DNA from: Bradyrhizobium sp. ISRA464
GTDB taxonomy: Bacteria > Pseudomonadota > Alphaproteobacteria > Rhizobiales > Xanthobacteraceae
NCBI RefSeq assembly: GCF_029910095.1
Contig: NZ_CP094526.1
Coordinates: 2,480,001-2,544,000 of the forward strand
DNA length: 64,000 bases
Direction of reading: 5' to 3'
Positions 1 to 10,483 of the stretch are shown piece by piece. Numbering within the stretch: the stretch's first letter is position 1; every line of letters begins with the position of its first letter. Under the pieces are notes generated by a model. It had not been told where the DNA came from and searched no databases. It saw nothing but the letters and a program-made list of their open reading frames with translations. The position numbers and the translations under genes are program-made.

Positions 1-3
1 GAC

Positions 4-522
4 ATGCAGAATGATCTCAACTGCTCTCCGCCAAAGACGAGAGGAATTGGACTGGTCTATCGCGAGGATAAAAGTCCGGTCTTTGTGAAATATGTGCCGT
101 CACTTCCTGATGCCGACGATGAAGAGGGAGACGTCGAAGACAACATCGAGGAGGATCACGACGAAGCGGAGTACGTGAAGACGCATTGCGAGGAGTGTGG
201 CAAGCGAATGCCGCTCTACGAGAAGCATGAGTACCGCTATGAGGAGCAGGTCGGCCGCTCGTCTGGACGGAGCCGCTTCGGCACGTCATCCCGCCGCAGG
301 TCCTCGTCAGGCGGTCGCGCCTCATATTCGTCGGGCTCGTCCGCGTCCTATACAACCGGGCAGACCTACTATGCGACGCGTACGCTCGTTCTCTGCAAGG
401 ACTGCTACGACGCATATGTCGAAGCCGACAGATGGACGCTCGGTGATTGGCTCGCCGTCATCTTCGGCGCAGCCGTATTGGTCGTCGGCGGTATCATAGC
501 CTGGAGCCTGTTCAAGCACTGA
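4..522 (+). CDS. Zinc-ribbon-like membrane protein, unknown function
   Basis: A 172-residue protein I do not recognise as a named family. It has an acidic stretch (about residues 36-57), a CxxC pair (HCEECGKRMP, about 62-65), a low-complexity Ser/Gly/Arg/Tyr segment (about 85-120), a second CxxC pair (LCKDCYDAY, about 130-133) and one hydrophobic helix near the C-terminus (WLAVIFGAAVLVVGGIIAW). The two CxxC pairs could bind one zinc, and the C-terminal helix suggests a tail-anchored topology with the ribbon in the cytoplasm. The ATG is three bases inside the window edge, so an upstream start cannot be excluded. It converges on the ABC permease gene downstream. Function unknown. Confidence 0.6.
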   Translation: MQNDLNCSPPKTRGIGLVYREDKSPVFVKYVPSLPDADDEEGDVEDNIEEDHDEAEYVKTHCEECGKRMPLYEKHEYRYEEQVGRSSGRSRFGTSSRRRSSSGGRASYSSGSSASYTTGQTYYATRTLVLCKDCYDAYVEADRWTLGDWLAVIFGAAVLVVGGIIAWSLFKH

Positions 523-568
523 CCGATGGTCGAGATCGGTCGGTGGCCGGGACGGATGACGTCTGTTA

Positions 569-1393
569 TCACCCGCCCTTCACTGCACCCGCGGTGAGAC
601 CGGCGACGATCTGCCGCTGCGCCATCACGGTGAGCAGCAGAACCGGTGCCGTCACAATCAGCGCGGCGGCGGCGAGCGGGCCCCAGCTCAACTGGTCGAA
701 CGAGATCATGTTGTAGACAGCGACCGGCAGCGTGCGCGTCTCGCGCCCGGCCAGCACGATACCGAACACGAAGTTGTTCCAGGAGAAGATCACCGCAAGG
801 ATGAAGGCGACCGCAAGCCCCGGCTTGGCGATCGGCAGCGCGACATGGCGGAACACCTGCCAGCGCGTGGCGCCGTCGATCAGGGCGGCTTCCTCGAGCT
901 CCAGCGGCGTGGTCTCGAAATAGCCGATCATGATCCAGATCACGATCGGCACCGTGACCACGAGATGGATGATGATCTGCGGCACCAGCGTGCCGAGCAG
1001 GCCGAGCCACTGGAACAGCAGGAACAGCGGGATCAGGTAGGACAGGCCCGGCGTGATGCGCGCGATCAGGATCACGATCGCGGATTTATGCGCGGCCATC
1101 CGTGCGATGCCGTAACCGGCGGGCACGCCGACCAGCATGGCGAGCCCGGTCGCAGAGCCGGTGACGATCAGGCTGTTGACGAAGTAGGTCAGGAAACGGT
1201 TGGAGGCGAGCACGTCGGCATAGTTCTTCCAGGCGAAATTCTCCGGGATGAACACCGGCGGATAGGCGGCGTTGTCGATCTCGAATTTCAGCGACAGCGA
1301 GGCCATCCAGAGGAAGAACAGGATCGCCGGCGAGACGATGACGAGCACCGACAGCCACAGCCCGATCCGCCCGAGGAGCTGACGCGGGTTCAT
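569..1393 (-). CDS. Sugar-type ABC transporter permease (MalG/UgpE-like)
   Basis: A 274-residue inner-membrane permease of the carbohydrate uptake (CUT1) type. Several hydrophobic helices are evident, and the cytoplasmic EAA loop that contacts the ATPase is clear (EEAALIDGATRWQVFRHVAL, with the usual G and P). The start is the ATG that overlaps the TGA of the upstream permease by four bases (ATGA), which implies translational coupling. It is the last gene of a three-gene minus-strand unit: binding protein, permease, permease. No ATPase gene lies in the window, so the energising subunit must be encoded elsewhere or beyond the left edge. The substrate is probably a sugar or polyol, but the sequence does not fix it. 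Confidence 0.9.
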   Translation of the reverse strand: MNPRQLLGRIGLWLSVLVIVSPAILFFLWMASLSLKFEIDNAAYPPVFIPENFAWKNYADVLASNRFLTYFVNSLIVTGSATGLAMLVGVPAGYGIARMAAHKSAIVILIARITPGLSYLIPLFLLFQWLGLLGTLVPQIIIHLVVTVPIVIWIMIGYFETTPLELEEAALIDGATRWQVFRHVALPIAKPGLAVAFILAVIFSWNNFVFGIVLAGRETRTLPVAVYNMISFDQLSWGPLAAAALIVTAPVLLLTVMAQRQIVAGLTAGAVKGG

Positions 1394-2328
1394 GCGCCGC
1401 CTCCAACCTCTGCTGTCCACAGCATGCGCTTGCGCAAATAGAGCAGGAGGGCAGCCAGCGCGACGATCAGGAGGAAGAACACCACGGCGATGGCAGAGCC
1501 GTAGCCGAGGTCGTAATAGACGAAGGCGACGCTGTAGAGATAGACGTTGATGGTTTCCGACGCCGAACCCGGTCCGCCTTGCGTGATCGCGAAGATGATG
1601 TCGAAGCTTTTTACCGCATCGATCATGCGGATCATGCCGGCGATGAACAGGAACGGCATGATCAGGGGCAGGGTGATGAAGCGGAACACCTGCCAGAAAC
1701 TGGCGCCGTCGATCTGCGCGCTCTCGTAAGGCTCGGTCGGGATCGCGGCGAGGCCGCCGAGCACGATCAGCATGACCAGCGGCGTCCACTGCCAGGTCTC
1801 GACCAGCACCAGCGACGGGATCACCGTGGTCGGGTTGAACACCCAGAGCTGCGGCGGCAGGCCGACCAGCGACAGCAGATAATTGAGCACGCCGAGCTGC
1901 GGGTGGAACATCATGGTCCAGACCAGCGCGATCGCCACCGGGGTCGCCATCATCGGCATGATGAAGATGCCGCGCAGGAAGCCGCGGGCGGCGAACTTCT
2001 GGTGAAACACGATTGCTGCCAGCGTGCCGAAGATCAGCGGCAGCAGCACCGACAGCGCGGTGTAGAGCAATGTGTGCCCGACCGCCTCGACGAAGCGCGG
2101 GTCGATCGGCAGCCTTAGGTAATTCGCGAGCCCGACGAAGGTGGTCGGCGAGCCGACCTTCCATTCGTGCATGCTCATCCAGATCGTGAATACCCACGGG
2201 AAGATGATCACCGCCAGCACGACGATCAGTGCCGGGATCACGAACGGCCAATAGGACGGCGGACGCCATTCACGTTCCGGCGCGGCGTCCTCAGCCGCAG
2301 CCGGAGAGGCTTGTGTCACCAGGCTCAC
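1390..2328 (-). CDS. Sugar-type ABC transporter permease (MalF/UgpA-like)
   Basis: A 312-residue CUT1-type inner-membrane permease, partner of the MalG-like protein downstream. A hydrophilic N-terminus of about 25 residues is followed by a first helix (WPFVIPALIVVLAVIIFPWV) and five or so further helices. The EAA loop reads YESAQIDGASFWQVFRFITL. I chose the GTG start because it overlaps the TGA of the binding-protein gene (GTGA). Longer forms in the same frame would run deep into that gene. Both ends overlap neighbours by four bases, so the unit is translationally coupled throughout. Confidence 0.88.
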   Translation of the reverse strand: MSLVTQASPAAAEDAAPEREWRPPSYWPFVIPALIVVLAVIIFPWVFTIWMSMHEWKVGSPTTFVGLANYLRLPIDPRFVEAVGHTLLYTALSVLLPLIFGTLAAIVFHQKFAARGFLRGIFIMPMMATPVAIALVWTMMFHPQLGVLNYLLSLVGLPPQLWVFNPTTVIPSLVLVETWQWTPLVMLIVLGGLAAIPTEPYESAQIDGASFWQVFRFITLPLIMPFLFIAGMIRMIDAVKSFDIIFAITQGGPGSASETINVYLYSVAFVYYDLGYGSAIAVVFFLLIVALAALLLYLRKRMLWTAEVGGGA

Positions 2329-3650
2329 GCTTTTTCGCTGCGCTCCAGGATGGGGCGGAACTGCGCGTGTGCCTTCTTCAGCTCCGTTGCCGGATCGGCG
2401 CCCGACAGCGTCGCGGTCAGCGCGGCGCCGACGATGTCGCGGAATTCGGCGACCGGGATCACCACGGGCAGGCCGAGCTTCGAGATCTTGGCGGAGTCGA
2501 TCACCGACTGGAGCCATTCCTTGGGCATCTTCACGCCCTTCTGGACCTCGGGATTATTCAGGATCGAGTTGCGGAACGGAACGCCGCCGCCCGCCTGCAA
2601 GAGCCGCGCGCCCTGCTTCTTCGAGACCACCCACTGGCACAGCAGGTAGGCCGCCTCCTTGTTCTTGCTCGCCGCGGCAATGCCGATACCGTCGCCATAG
2701 GTCGCCGAATACTGTCCCTTCGGTCCGGCGGGCACCACGGTGTAGCCGACCTTGCCGACGATGCGCGAGGCCGTGGGGTCTTCCAGCGGCGGCGCCCAGC
2801 CGACGCCGTCGATCCACATCGCCGAGCGCCCTTGCGTGAACGAAGCCATCGATTCCATCCAGTTGAAGCCGGCGACGCCGGGGGGCGCAACCTTGGTCAG
2901 CAGCGTCTGATAGAGTTTCGTCGCGGCGACCGCCTCGGGCCCGTCGGTCAGGATGTTGCCCTTGCCGTCCAGAAACTCGCCGCCGTAGTTGAGGAAAAAG
3001 TTGGTCCACAACGTCATGTTGGCATTGCGCAAGCCGCGCCCGACAAAGCCGTAGATGCCGCTCTTGGTGTCGGTGAGCTGTTCCGCAGCCGTGACCATCT
3101 CGTCGAGGGTCTTCGGCACGGCGATGCCTTTCTTCTGGAACAGCTCCTTGTTGTAGTAGAGGATGAAGTAGTCGACCGACCACGGCAGCGACAGCATCTG
3201 CCCCTTGTCGTTCTTGGCGTATTGCAGCCCGGCCGCGGAGAAGTCGCTCTCGACCAGGTCGGGCGTGGTCAGGGTCGGGTCCTTCATGTAGCCGGACATG
3301 TCGGCGAGCCAGCCGGCCTTCTCGAACTGCCGCTTCTGCACGTGATAGCTCAAGTGAATGACGTCGAAGCTCGGCTTCCCGGATGAAAGCTCGATCACGC
3401 ATTTCTGGCGCTGCTGCTGTTCGGGGATCTGCTCCGACTCGACCTCGATGCCGGTGAGCTCAGTGAATTCCTTGATGTACTTCTGGAGATTGTCGCCGCG
3501 TGGCCCCTTGGCGAGGATCACCTCAAGCTTGGTGCCGGCATATTTCTTCCAGTTCACCTCGGCACGCGCCGGACGGCCGGTCAGTCCAACCGCACCGACG
3601 GCGGCCGTGCCGGCCAGGACTTGCCGGCGCGAGATCAGGTGATGCGTCAT
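2325..3650 (-). CDS. Sugar-type ABC transporter substrate-binding protein
   Basis: A 441-residue periplasmic family-1 solute-binding protein. The N-terminus has a twin-arginine-like export signal (SRRQVLAG, then a hydrophobic stretch and a probable ARA-E cleavage near residue 30). The mature part has features of the maltose/glycerol-3-phosphate binding family: the ETGIEVESEQ-like strand, YNKELFQKKGI, and a late WLQSV segment. It is first in a coupled operon with two CUT1 permeases and would deliver the ligand to them. The start is the ATG just before the Tat motif. The ligand is not predictable from sequence alone. Confidence 0.9.
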   Translation of the reverse strand: MTHHLISRRQVLAGTAAVGAVGLTGRPARAEVNWKKYAGTKLEVILAKGPRGDNLQKYIKEFTELTGIEVESEQIPEQQQRQKCVIELSSGKPSFDVIHLSYHVQKRQFEKAGWLADMSGYMKDPTLTTPDLVESDFSAAGLQYAKNDKGQMLSLPWSVDYFILYYNKELFQKKGIAVPKTLDEMVTAAEQLTDTKSGIYGFVGRGLRNANMTLWTNFFLNYGGEFLDGKGNILTDGPEAVAATKLYQTLLTKVAPPGVAGFNWMESMASFTQGRSAMWIDGVGWAPPLEDPTASRIVGKVGYTVVPAGPKGQYSATYGDGIGIAAASKNKEAAYLLCQWVVSKKQGARLLQAGGGVPFRNSILNNPEVQKGVKMPKEWLQSVIDSAKISKLGLPVVIPVAEFRDIVGAALTATLSGADPATELKKAHAQFRPILERSEKA

Positions 3651-3713
3651 GTTTCTCTCCCCAATGACGATTCTTGTTTAGGAGAGATACTAGCGCCTGC
3701 GCGTCGTCTGCCT

Positions 3714-3810
3714 AGAGCATTTTCCGTTTTGATTGGATCAGGACCGAAGCTGTAGGTTCTTGTTTTGATGCGTTTTCTTCACGCGAACCGGTGCGCATTT
3801 CGCTTGAAAG
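3714..3810. repeat. Dispersed intergenic repeat, family 1 (copy 1)
   Basis: The segment runs from AGAGCATTTTC through a GATCAGGACCGAAGC-type core to GCGTTTTCTTCACGCGAACC and TTTCGCTTGAAA. The same string occurs in the opposite orientation at about 15019-15118, and a truncated form at about 12303-12341. It lies between the sugar binding-protein gene and the VOC gene. Repeats of this type are common between genes in Bradyrhizobium. Function unknown. Confidence 0.7.
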
Positions 3811-3825
3811 ATGCCTTAGACCCAA

Positions 3826-3864
3826 CATGCGCGACGCGGCAGCATGACCGCCGCGTCGCGCATG
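3826..3864 (-). terminator. Long perfect hairpin after the VOC gene
   Basis: A perfect 15-base inverted repeat (CATGCGCGACGCGGC at 3826-3840 and its complement at 3850-3864) with a nine-base loop sits 10 bases past the VOC stop codon. On the minus strand the stem is followed only by TTGGG, so it is a poor classical terminator. It may still block transcription or protect the mRNA 3' end. Confidence 0.5.
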
Positions 3865-3873
3865 TCACGGTTG

Positions 3874-4728
3874 CTACGCCTGGACGAAGGCGAGCAGGGT
3901 GCCGTTGGCCGCAGCCGGCGGCACGCAGATGCTGCTGCCGCTGCTCACGCCGGTCCCGCCCAGCGCCGTCTTCGTCGCCGCGAGATCGGCTGCGATCACC
4001 AGGCCCGCGCCGCCGCGATCGGGGAGGCCGTCCAGCGAGACGCCGGGATAGCGCTTGCCGAGCTGGTCCTTGCTCAGGAAGACGAAGTCGGCGCGATCCC
4101 CGCCGGAGGGCACCGCAACCGCGCCGTCGGCCTCGTTCCTCACAGCGACATCGATCATGTCAGAGAGATGCGCCGCATCGGTTGTCGGGTCCGGCGAGAC
4201 GATCAGCACCTGCCTGAGGCGTTTTGCCCCATTGGCGTGCGTCATCAGCTCGGGAATCCACACCGTCTCCCGCGTCTTGTGCTGGCAGGCGAAGATGCGG
4301 ACGCCGCCGGGCGCCTCCGCGGTCGGCCACTGGAAGGTGCGGAATTTTGCCGCAGAGACCGTGCCGTTCGGCAGCGTCACCGGACGCTCGAAATCGGTCG
4401 GCCCGATCGGCGCATAGCCGCGGGCGCGGATCTCCTCGGCGCCGGCGGCCGAATCCACCGCGGTGAACGCGATCCGCTCGATGCCTTCGCCGCGCTTCTC
4501 CAGGAAGGCACGCGCCGGAGCATTATGTTCTGTCGGCGTCAGCACGCCGAGCAATTCCATATAGTCGGGATCGAACATGATGGTGTAGTTGCCCGATCCC
4601 ATATGCGCGCTGTGGGTGCCGCGCGGCGACACGGTGAAGCCGAGCCGCTTGTAGTTCTCGGCGGCCTTGTCGAGGTCCTTCACCATGACCACGGCGTGAT
4701 CGATTCCGATGACGTTCTTGAGTGCCAC
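3874..4728 (-). CDS. VOC-fold (glyoxalase-like) protein
   Basis: A 284-residue protein with two vicinal-oxygen-chelate modules. The first begins IGIDHAVVMVKDLDKAAENY, where His is a typical metal ligand. It contains GNYTIMF and DYMELLGV, where the Glu of MELLG is the other usual ligand. The second module covers about residues 150-284. The family includes dioxygenases, isomerases and resistance proteins, and the reaction here cannot be named. The start is GTG (valine decoded as Met). The gene is divergent from the FAD oxidoreductase gene 72 bases away, so they may share a control region. A long hairpin follows the stop. Confidence 0.8.
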   Translation of the reverse strand: MALKNVIGIDHAVVMVKDLDKAAENYKRLGFTVSPRGTHSAHMGSGNYTIMFDPDYMELLGVLTPTEHNAPARAFLEKRGEGIERIAFTAVDSAAGAEEIRARGYAPIGPTDFERPVTLPNGTVSAAKFRTFQWPTAEAPGGVRIFACQHKTRETVWIPELMTHANGAKRLRQVLIVSPDPTTDAAHLSDMIDVAVRNEADGAVAVPSGGDRADFVFLSKDQLGKRYPGVSLDGLPDRGGAGLVIAADLAATKTALGGTGVSSGSSICVPPAAANGTLLAFVQA

Positions 4729-4800
4729 TTCTTGTCTTTCCCCGGCTGGAATGAAGGAATAAAGCTAACCAGAACGATCGGGCGCCCGCAAGAAAGGATC

Positions 4801-6105
4801 ATGATGAGCAGCAATGCCGTGCGTTGGCCCAACTCGCTTTGGGCCGCGGTGACACCGTCCGGTCCTGATTGTCCCGAACTGACCGGTGCGCAACAGGCCG
4901 ATGTGGTGATTATCGGCGGTGGCTTCACCGGCCTCTCGACGGCACTGCACTTGCGCGAGGCCAATATCGATGTTGCGATCGTCGAGGCCGCCGAGCCGGG
5001 CTGGGGCGCCTCGGGCCGCAACAACGGCCAGGTGATTCCGACGCTGTCGCGGCCGGATCCCGAGGACATTGTCGCCAGGCATGGTGCGGCCGGCGAGCGC
5101 TTCGTCGCGATGCTGCGCGACAGCGCCGCCACGCTGTTCGACATCGTCAGGCGCTACAATATCGAGGCCGAGCACGAGCAGGCCGGCTGGGTGCAGCCGG
5201 TGCATTCGCCGGGCCGCATCAAGATCGCGGAGCGGCGGGTGCGGCAATGGTCGAAATTCGGTGCGCCGGTCGAATTGCTGTCGCGCGACCACGTCCGGGA
5301 CATGCTCGGGTCGGATGCGTGGTATGGCGGGTTCTGGAACAGGACCGGCGGCCACATCAATCCGCTGGCGCTGGCGCGGGGCCTGGCGCGCACCGTGCTC
5401 GGTCTCGGCGCGCGCATCTACGCCCGTTCGCCGGCGACAAGTTTCGAGCGACGCGGCGACCGATGGGTGGTGAAGACGGAAAGAGGCGAAATCTCCGGCC
5501 GCGCTCTGGTGGTCGCGACCAACGCCTATAGCGGCGAGTTTTCGACATCGCTGGTGCCGCAGATCGCCCATGAGGTGATGCCGGTGCTGTCCTGGCAGAT
5601 GGCGACCCAGCCGCTGTCGGACAATGTCCGCAAGACCATTATCCCTGGCCGGCTTGCGATGTCGGACACCCATGGCGAGCTCTATTTCGCGCGCTACGAC
5701 GCCCGCAACCGCCTCGTCACCGGCGGCGCGGTGATCGGTCCGGGCGACAAGGCCGCGCGGCTGAAGGCGCGGGTGACGGAGCGGCTGCAGAGGCTGTGGC
5801 CGCAGATCGGCGACGTTTCGTTCGACTACGTCTGGAACGGTTATGTCGGCATGACCTCCGACTTCCTGCCGCGCATCCACCGGCTTGGGCCCAATGCCTT
5901 TGGCTGGACCGGCTGCAACGGCCGCGCCGTTGCGCTGACCATGCCGCTCGGCCGGGAGCTGGCGAAGGCGGTGCAGGGCGTGCCCGACGGCGAGCTCGCG
6001 CTGCCCTTCACCGAGCCGGTGACGATCCCGGCGCACGGCCTGATGCGCAAGCTCGCGCCGCTGATGCTCTTGGTCTATCGCCGCCGCGACGCGCGGGAGA
6101 TGTGA
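4801..6105 (+). CDS. FAD-dependent amino acid/amine oxidoreductase (DAO family)
   Basis: A 434-residue flavoprotein of the D-amino acid oxidase/gamma-glutamylputrescine oxidase superfamily. The ADP-binding motif is ADVVIIGGGFTGLSTALHL (about residues 35-53), followed by an acidic strand end (VAIVEA) and the GWGASGRNNGQ segment typical of PuuB-like oxidases. The C-terminus holds a second FAD contact (GPNAFGWTGCNGRAVALT). It should oxidise an amine or amino acid to the imine with release of ammonia; the substrate is unknown. Two ATGs lie in tandem (4801 and 4804). AAAGG at 4793-4797 is better spaced for 4804, so the true protein may lack the first Met. Confidence 0.85.
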   Translation: MMSSNAVRWPNSLWAAVTPSGPDCPELTGAQQADVVIIGGGFTGLSTALHLREANIDVAIVEAAEPGWGASGRNNGQVIPTLSRPDPEDIVARHGAAGERFVAMLRDSAATLFDIVRRYNIEAEHEQAGWVQPVHSPGRIKIAERRVRQWSKFGAPVELLSRDHVRDMLGSDAWYGGFWNRTGGHINPLALARGLARTVLGLGARIYARSPATSFERRGDRWVVKTERGEISGRALVVATNAYSGEFSTSLVPQIAHEVMPVLSWQMATQPLSDNVRKTIIPGRLAMSDTHGELYFARYDARNRLVTGGAVIGPGDKAARLKARVTERLQRLWPQIGDVSFDYVWNGYVGMTSDFLPRIHRLGPNAFGWTGCNGRAVALTMPLGRELAKAVQGVPDGELALPFTEPVTIPAHGLMRKLAPLMLLVYRRRDAREM

Positions 6106-6293
6106 TGTAGAGAATGGAGGGCCGGCCGCCCGAGTTGGAGACTGGTCAGACAACGTCGCGCTCCGAAGAATGGAGGCCAATCAGGTGCGGCCGAGCGCTG
6201 CGTTCACGAGGATTCCGCCGCTGGTGGACAGTCTCATGGAAACCACGACGTGACGCAGGCGTTATTGCCACATACAGATCCTGGGAGGAGGGC

Positions 6294-7481
6294 ATGGCGA
6301 GGAAGCGCATTGGTATTCTCACGGGCGGCGGCGACGTCCCCGGCCTCAACGCAGTGATCAAGAGCGTGACTTATCGCGGCAGTGAGGACGACATCGAGGT
6401 CGTCGGTCTCCGCCGTGGTTGGGAAGCCCTTACCCACCTGAACCTCGACGACCCCGCGAGCAAGTCCCACTACGTGATCCCGCTGAACCGCGAAAACACG
6501 CGCGTCATCGACCGGCGCGGCGGCACCGTGCTGCACTCGAGCCGCACCAATCCCTCTAAAATGAAGAAGTTGCCTGATCATCTCGCGGGCGAGGGCTTTC
6601 CGGTTTCCCAGAGCACCAAGGGGGGTATCGCGACCAGGACGTGGGACCTCACCGGCCAGGTGCTGGCAAACCTCACGGGGCTCGGCATCGAACATCTGAT
6701 CGCCATCGGCGGAGATGATACGCTCAGCTATGCGGACAAGCTCAATGGACTCGGCGTCAAGATCATTGCCATTCCCAAGACGATGGATAACGACGTCCGC
6801 AACACCGAATACTGCATCGGTTTCTCGACCGCGATCACGCGAGCGAGCGATGCCATCCAGCGGCAACGCACCACCGTTGGCTCGCACGAGCGAATTGGCA
6901 TTTTCCGCATCTTTGGTCGCGATGCCGGATTTACGGCGCTCTATACCGCATACGCGACCTCGATCCGATGCGCCATACCGGAGTACAAGGTCAGTCTCGA
7001 CAAACTGATCCAGCTTCTCCTCGAGGACAAGCACGCCAATCCGAGCAACTACGCGCTGATCGTGCTCAGTGAGGGCGCCGAGTGGGAGGACTACAAGGTG
7101 CAGGAATACGGCGAGCCTGACGCCTACGGTCACCGCAGGAAGGCGAGCGTAGCTGAAGCGTTCGCCGACGAGATCAAGCGGCGCACCGGTGAGGAGACCA
7201 TCGTCTCTGACCTCACCTACGACCTGCGATCGGGCGATCCGGACTTCATCGACAAGCTTGTGGCGCTGACGTTTGGCAACATGGCCTACGATGCCATCCT
7301 GGAAGGCAAGTCCGGCCTGATGTCGGCGCTGGTCGAGGGCCGCTACGACCTCGTCCCCATCCCCGACGCCAAGCTCGGACCGCGCAAACTGGATGTGGCC
7401 AGCTCGTACAATAAGGAACGCTACCGTCCTCTCTATTCCAACAAGCGGGGGTTGCCGATCTTTCTCACCCGCGCGTCATAG
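6294..7481 (+). CDS. 6-phosphofructokinase with PPi-type signature
   Basis: A 395-residue PfkA-superfamily enzyme phosphorylating fructose 6-phosphate at C1 in the cytoplasm. Visible motifs are the N-terminal phosphoryl-donor loop (GILTGGGDVPGLNAVI), GGDDTLSYA with Asp at residue 142, IPKTMDNDV with Lys at 162, and GRDAGFTALYTA. In this family, Asp in GGDD and Lys in PKT mark pyrophosphate rather than ATP as donor, so I predict a reversible PPi-PFK. The ATG at 6294 has a strong ribosome site (GGGAGGAGG); an in-frame ATG at 6114 has none and adds unrelated sequence. An FBP aldolase/phosphatase gene follows about 200 bases downstream. Many Bradyrhizobia rely on the Entner-Doudoroff route, so a PFK is notable. 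Confidence 0.9.
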   Translation: MARKRIGILTGGGDVPGLNAVIKSVTYRGSEDDIEVVGLRRGWEALTHLNLDDPASKSHYVIPLNRENTRVIDRRGGTVLHSSRTNPSKMKKLPDHLAGEGFPVSQSTKGGIATRTWDLTGQVLANLTGLGIEHLIAIGGDDTLSYADKLNGLGVKIIAIPKTMDNDVRNTEYCIGFSTAITRASDAIQRQRTTVGSHERIGIFRIFGRDAGFTALYTAYATSIRCAIPEYKVSLDKLIQLLLEDKHANPSNYALIVLSEGAEWEDYKVQEYGEPDAYGHRRKASVAEAFADEIKRRTGEETIVSDLTYDLRSGDPDFIDKLVALTFGNMAYDAILEGKSGLMSALVEGRYDLVPIPDAKLGPRKLDVASSYNKERYRPLYSNKRGLPIFLTRAS

Positions 7482-7684
7482 CGCGGGAGGTGGTAACCCC
7501 ATCGAGCATGACTGATTATTCCAAATGCGTCGTTGGCGCGTATCGACACGGATTCCAGACGGGCCATAATCCAGAGTGGAACTTATCGTAACAGTATAGG
7601 TTCTTTCTCGAATAAGCAGCGCCGTCGCCCCCGGCGCAGCGAGCGCCGAGGCGAAGGCGCTGAGCTGTGGTCGGAGGGATGCTC

Positions 7685-8830
7685 ATGAGACTCACCATTT
7701 CGGTCATCAAGGCTGACATTGGCTCCGTTGGGGGTCATACGAAGCCATCTGCACGCATGATGGCGGCTGTCGAGGGGGAGGTCGCAAATGCGATCGACAA
7801 CGGTCTCTTGATCGACAGTTTCGTTCGCCATACCGGCGACGACATTGCGATCATCATGACGCACACGCGGGGCGAAGGGAGCTCCGAAGTCCATCAATTC
7901 GCCTGGAAGACGTTTCTCGCGGCCACTGCGGTTGCGAAGACCTCCGGGCTCTACGGCGCCGGCCAGGATCTTCTCGTCGACGCCCCTTCCGGAAACGTGC
8001 GCGGCGCCGGCCCGGCCGTCGCCGAACTCAGCTTCGACCACAGCCTCTCGGGCGCAAGACCTGCAGAGTCCTTCATGGTGTTCGCTGCCGACAAATGCGG
8101 TCCCGGCGCCTACAACCTGCCGCTCTATCTGGCCTTTGCCGATCCCATGTATTGCGCGGGGCTGATGCTGCCCCCGATGATCAAGGGGTTCCGTTTCCAT
8201 ATCATCGACATGGACAACACGGCCGGCGACAGTGTGATCGAACTCGACGCGCCCGCGGACGGCTACCACATTGCCGCGCTGCTTCGCGACAACGAACGCT
8301 TCGGCATCGATCGCATCGTCTCGAAAACCTATGGCGAGGTCGCCGTGGCCGTTTCAGCGCAGCGCCTTCACGCGATCGCGGGCAAGTATACCGGCAAGGA
8401 TGATCCGGTCGCGATCGTCAGGAACCAGGGGATTTTCGCGGCGCCTGAAGAAATCATCTCGCCGTTCGCCAAGGCGCACTTCGTGGGTGGCGATGCGCGC
8501 GGCTCGCATGTGATGCCGCTCATGCCTGTGCCTCTCAACACGCCGGTGACGGGGATGTACTGCCTGCCGATCGTTTCCTGCGTCGGCTTTTCGATCGACA
8601 GGGAAGGGAAGTTTTCGGAGTCCTATACCGACTTCTTTGACAACCTTGCGTGGGACGAGGTCCGCCAGCGCGCCCAGCGCAAGGCAATCGAGATGCGCAG
8701 CCAGGGCTGGTCTGGTGCCGCCATGCTGCCGTATTCCGAGCTGGAGTATGGTGGCTTCCGCGACACGGTGTCCGGCTTGCTGAAGCGTTTCCGGCTGCGC
8801 GAAGAGCGTAAGCCACAAGCGGCCGAGTAG
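7685..8830 (+). CDS. Bifunctional FBP aldolase/phosphatase (archaeal type, class V)
   Basis: A 381-residue enzyme of the FBPA/P family, which condenses triose phosphates to fructose 1,6-bisphosphate and removes the C1 phosphate, giving a one-way gluconeogenic step. With the ATG at 7685, Asp11, His18, Asp52 and Asp53 fall exactly where the archaeal enzymes have metal ligands. Gln94, Asp136, and Tyr235/Lys238 in YTGKDDP also match the family's active site; the Lys forms the aldolase Schiff base. GGAGGG ends six bases before this ATG, so longer GTG or ATG forms (7667, 7679) are unlikely. It follows the PFK gene on the same strand. The family is best known from archaea and deep-branching bacteria. 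Confidence 0.9.
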   Translation: MRLTISVIKADIGSVGGHTKPSARMMAAVEGEVANAIDNGLLIDSFVRHTGDDIAIIMTHTRGEGSSEVHQFAWKTFLAATAVAKTSGLYGAGQDLLVDAPSGNVRGAGPAVAELSFDHSLSGARPAESFMVFAADKCGPGAYNLPLYLAFADPMYCAGLMLPPMIKGFRFHIIDMDNTAGDSVIELDAPADGYHIAALLRDNERFGIDRIVSKTYGEVAVAVSAQRLHAIAGKYTGKDDPVAIVRNQGIFAAPEEIISPFAKAHFVGGDARGSHVMPLMPVPLNTPVTGMYCLPIVSCVGFSIDREGKFSESYTDFFDNLAWDEVRQRAQRKAIEMRSQGWSGAAMLPYSELEYGGFRDTVSGLLKRFRLREERKPQAAE

Positions 8831-8857
8831 GGAGCGCTGCGGACCGCGGGTGTCTGG

Positions 8858-10479
<1,622 letters not shown>

Positions 10480-10483
<4 letters not shown>

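Noticed and set aside
6114..6293. N-terminal extension of the phosphofructokinase
   Set aside because: The in-frame ATG at 6114 adds 60 residues unlike the family. The ATG at 6294 has a strong ribosome site and starts right before the donor loop.
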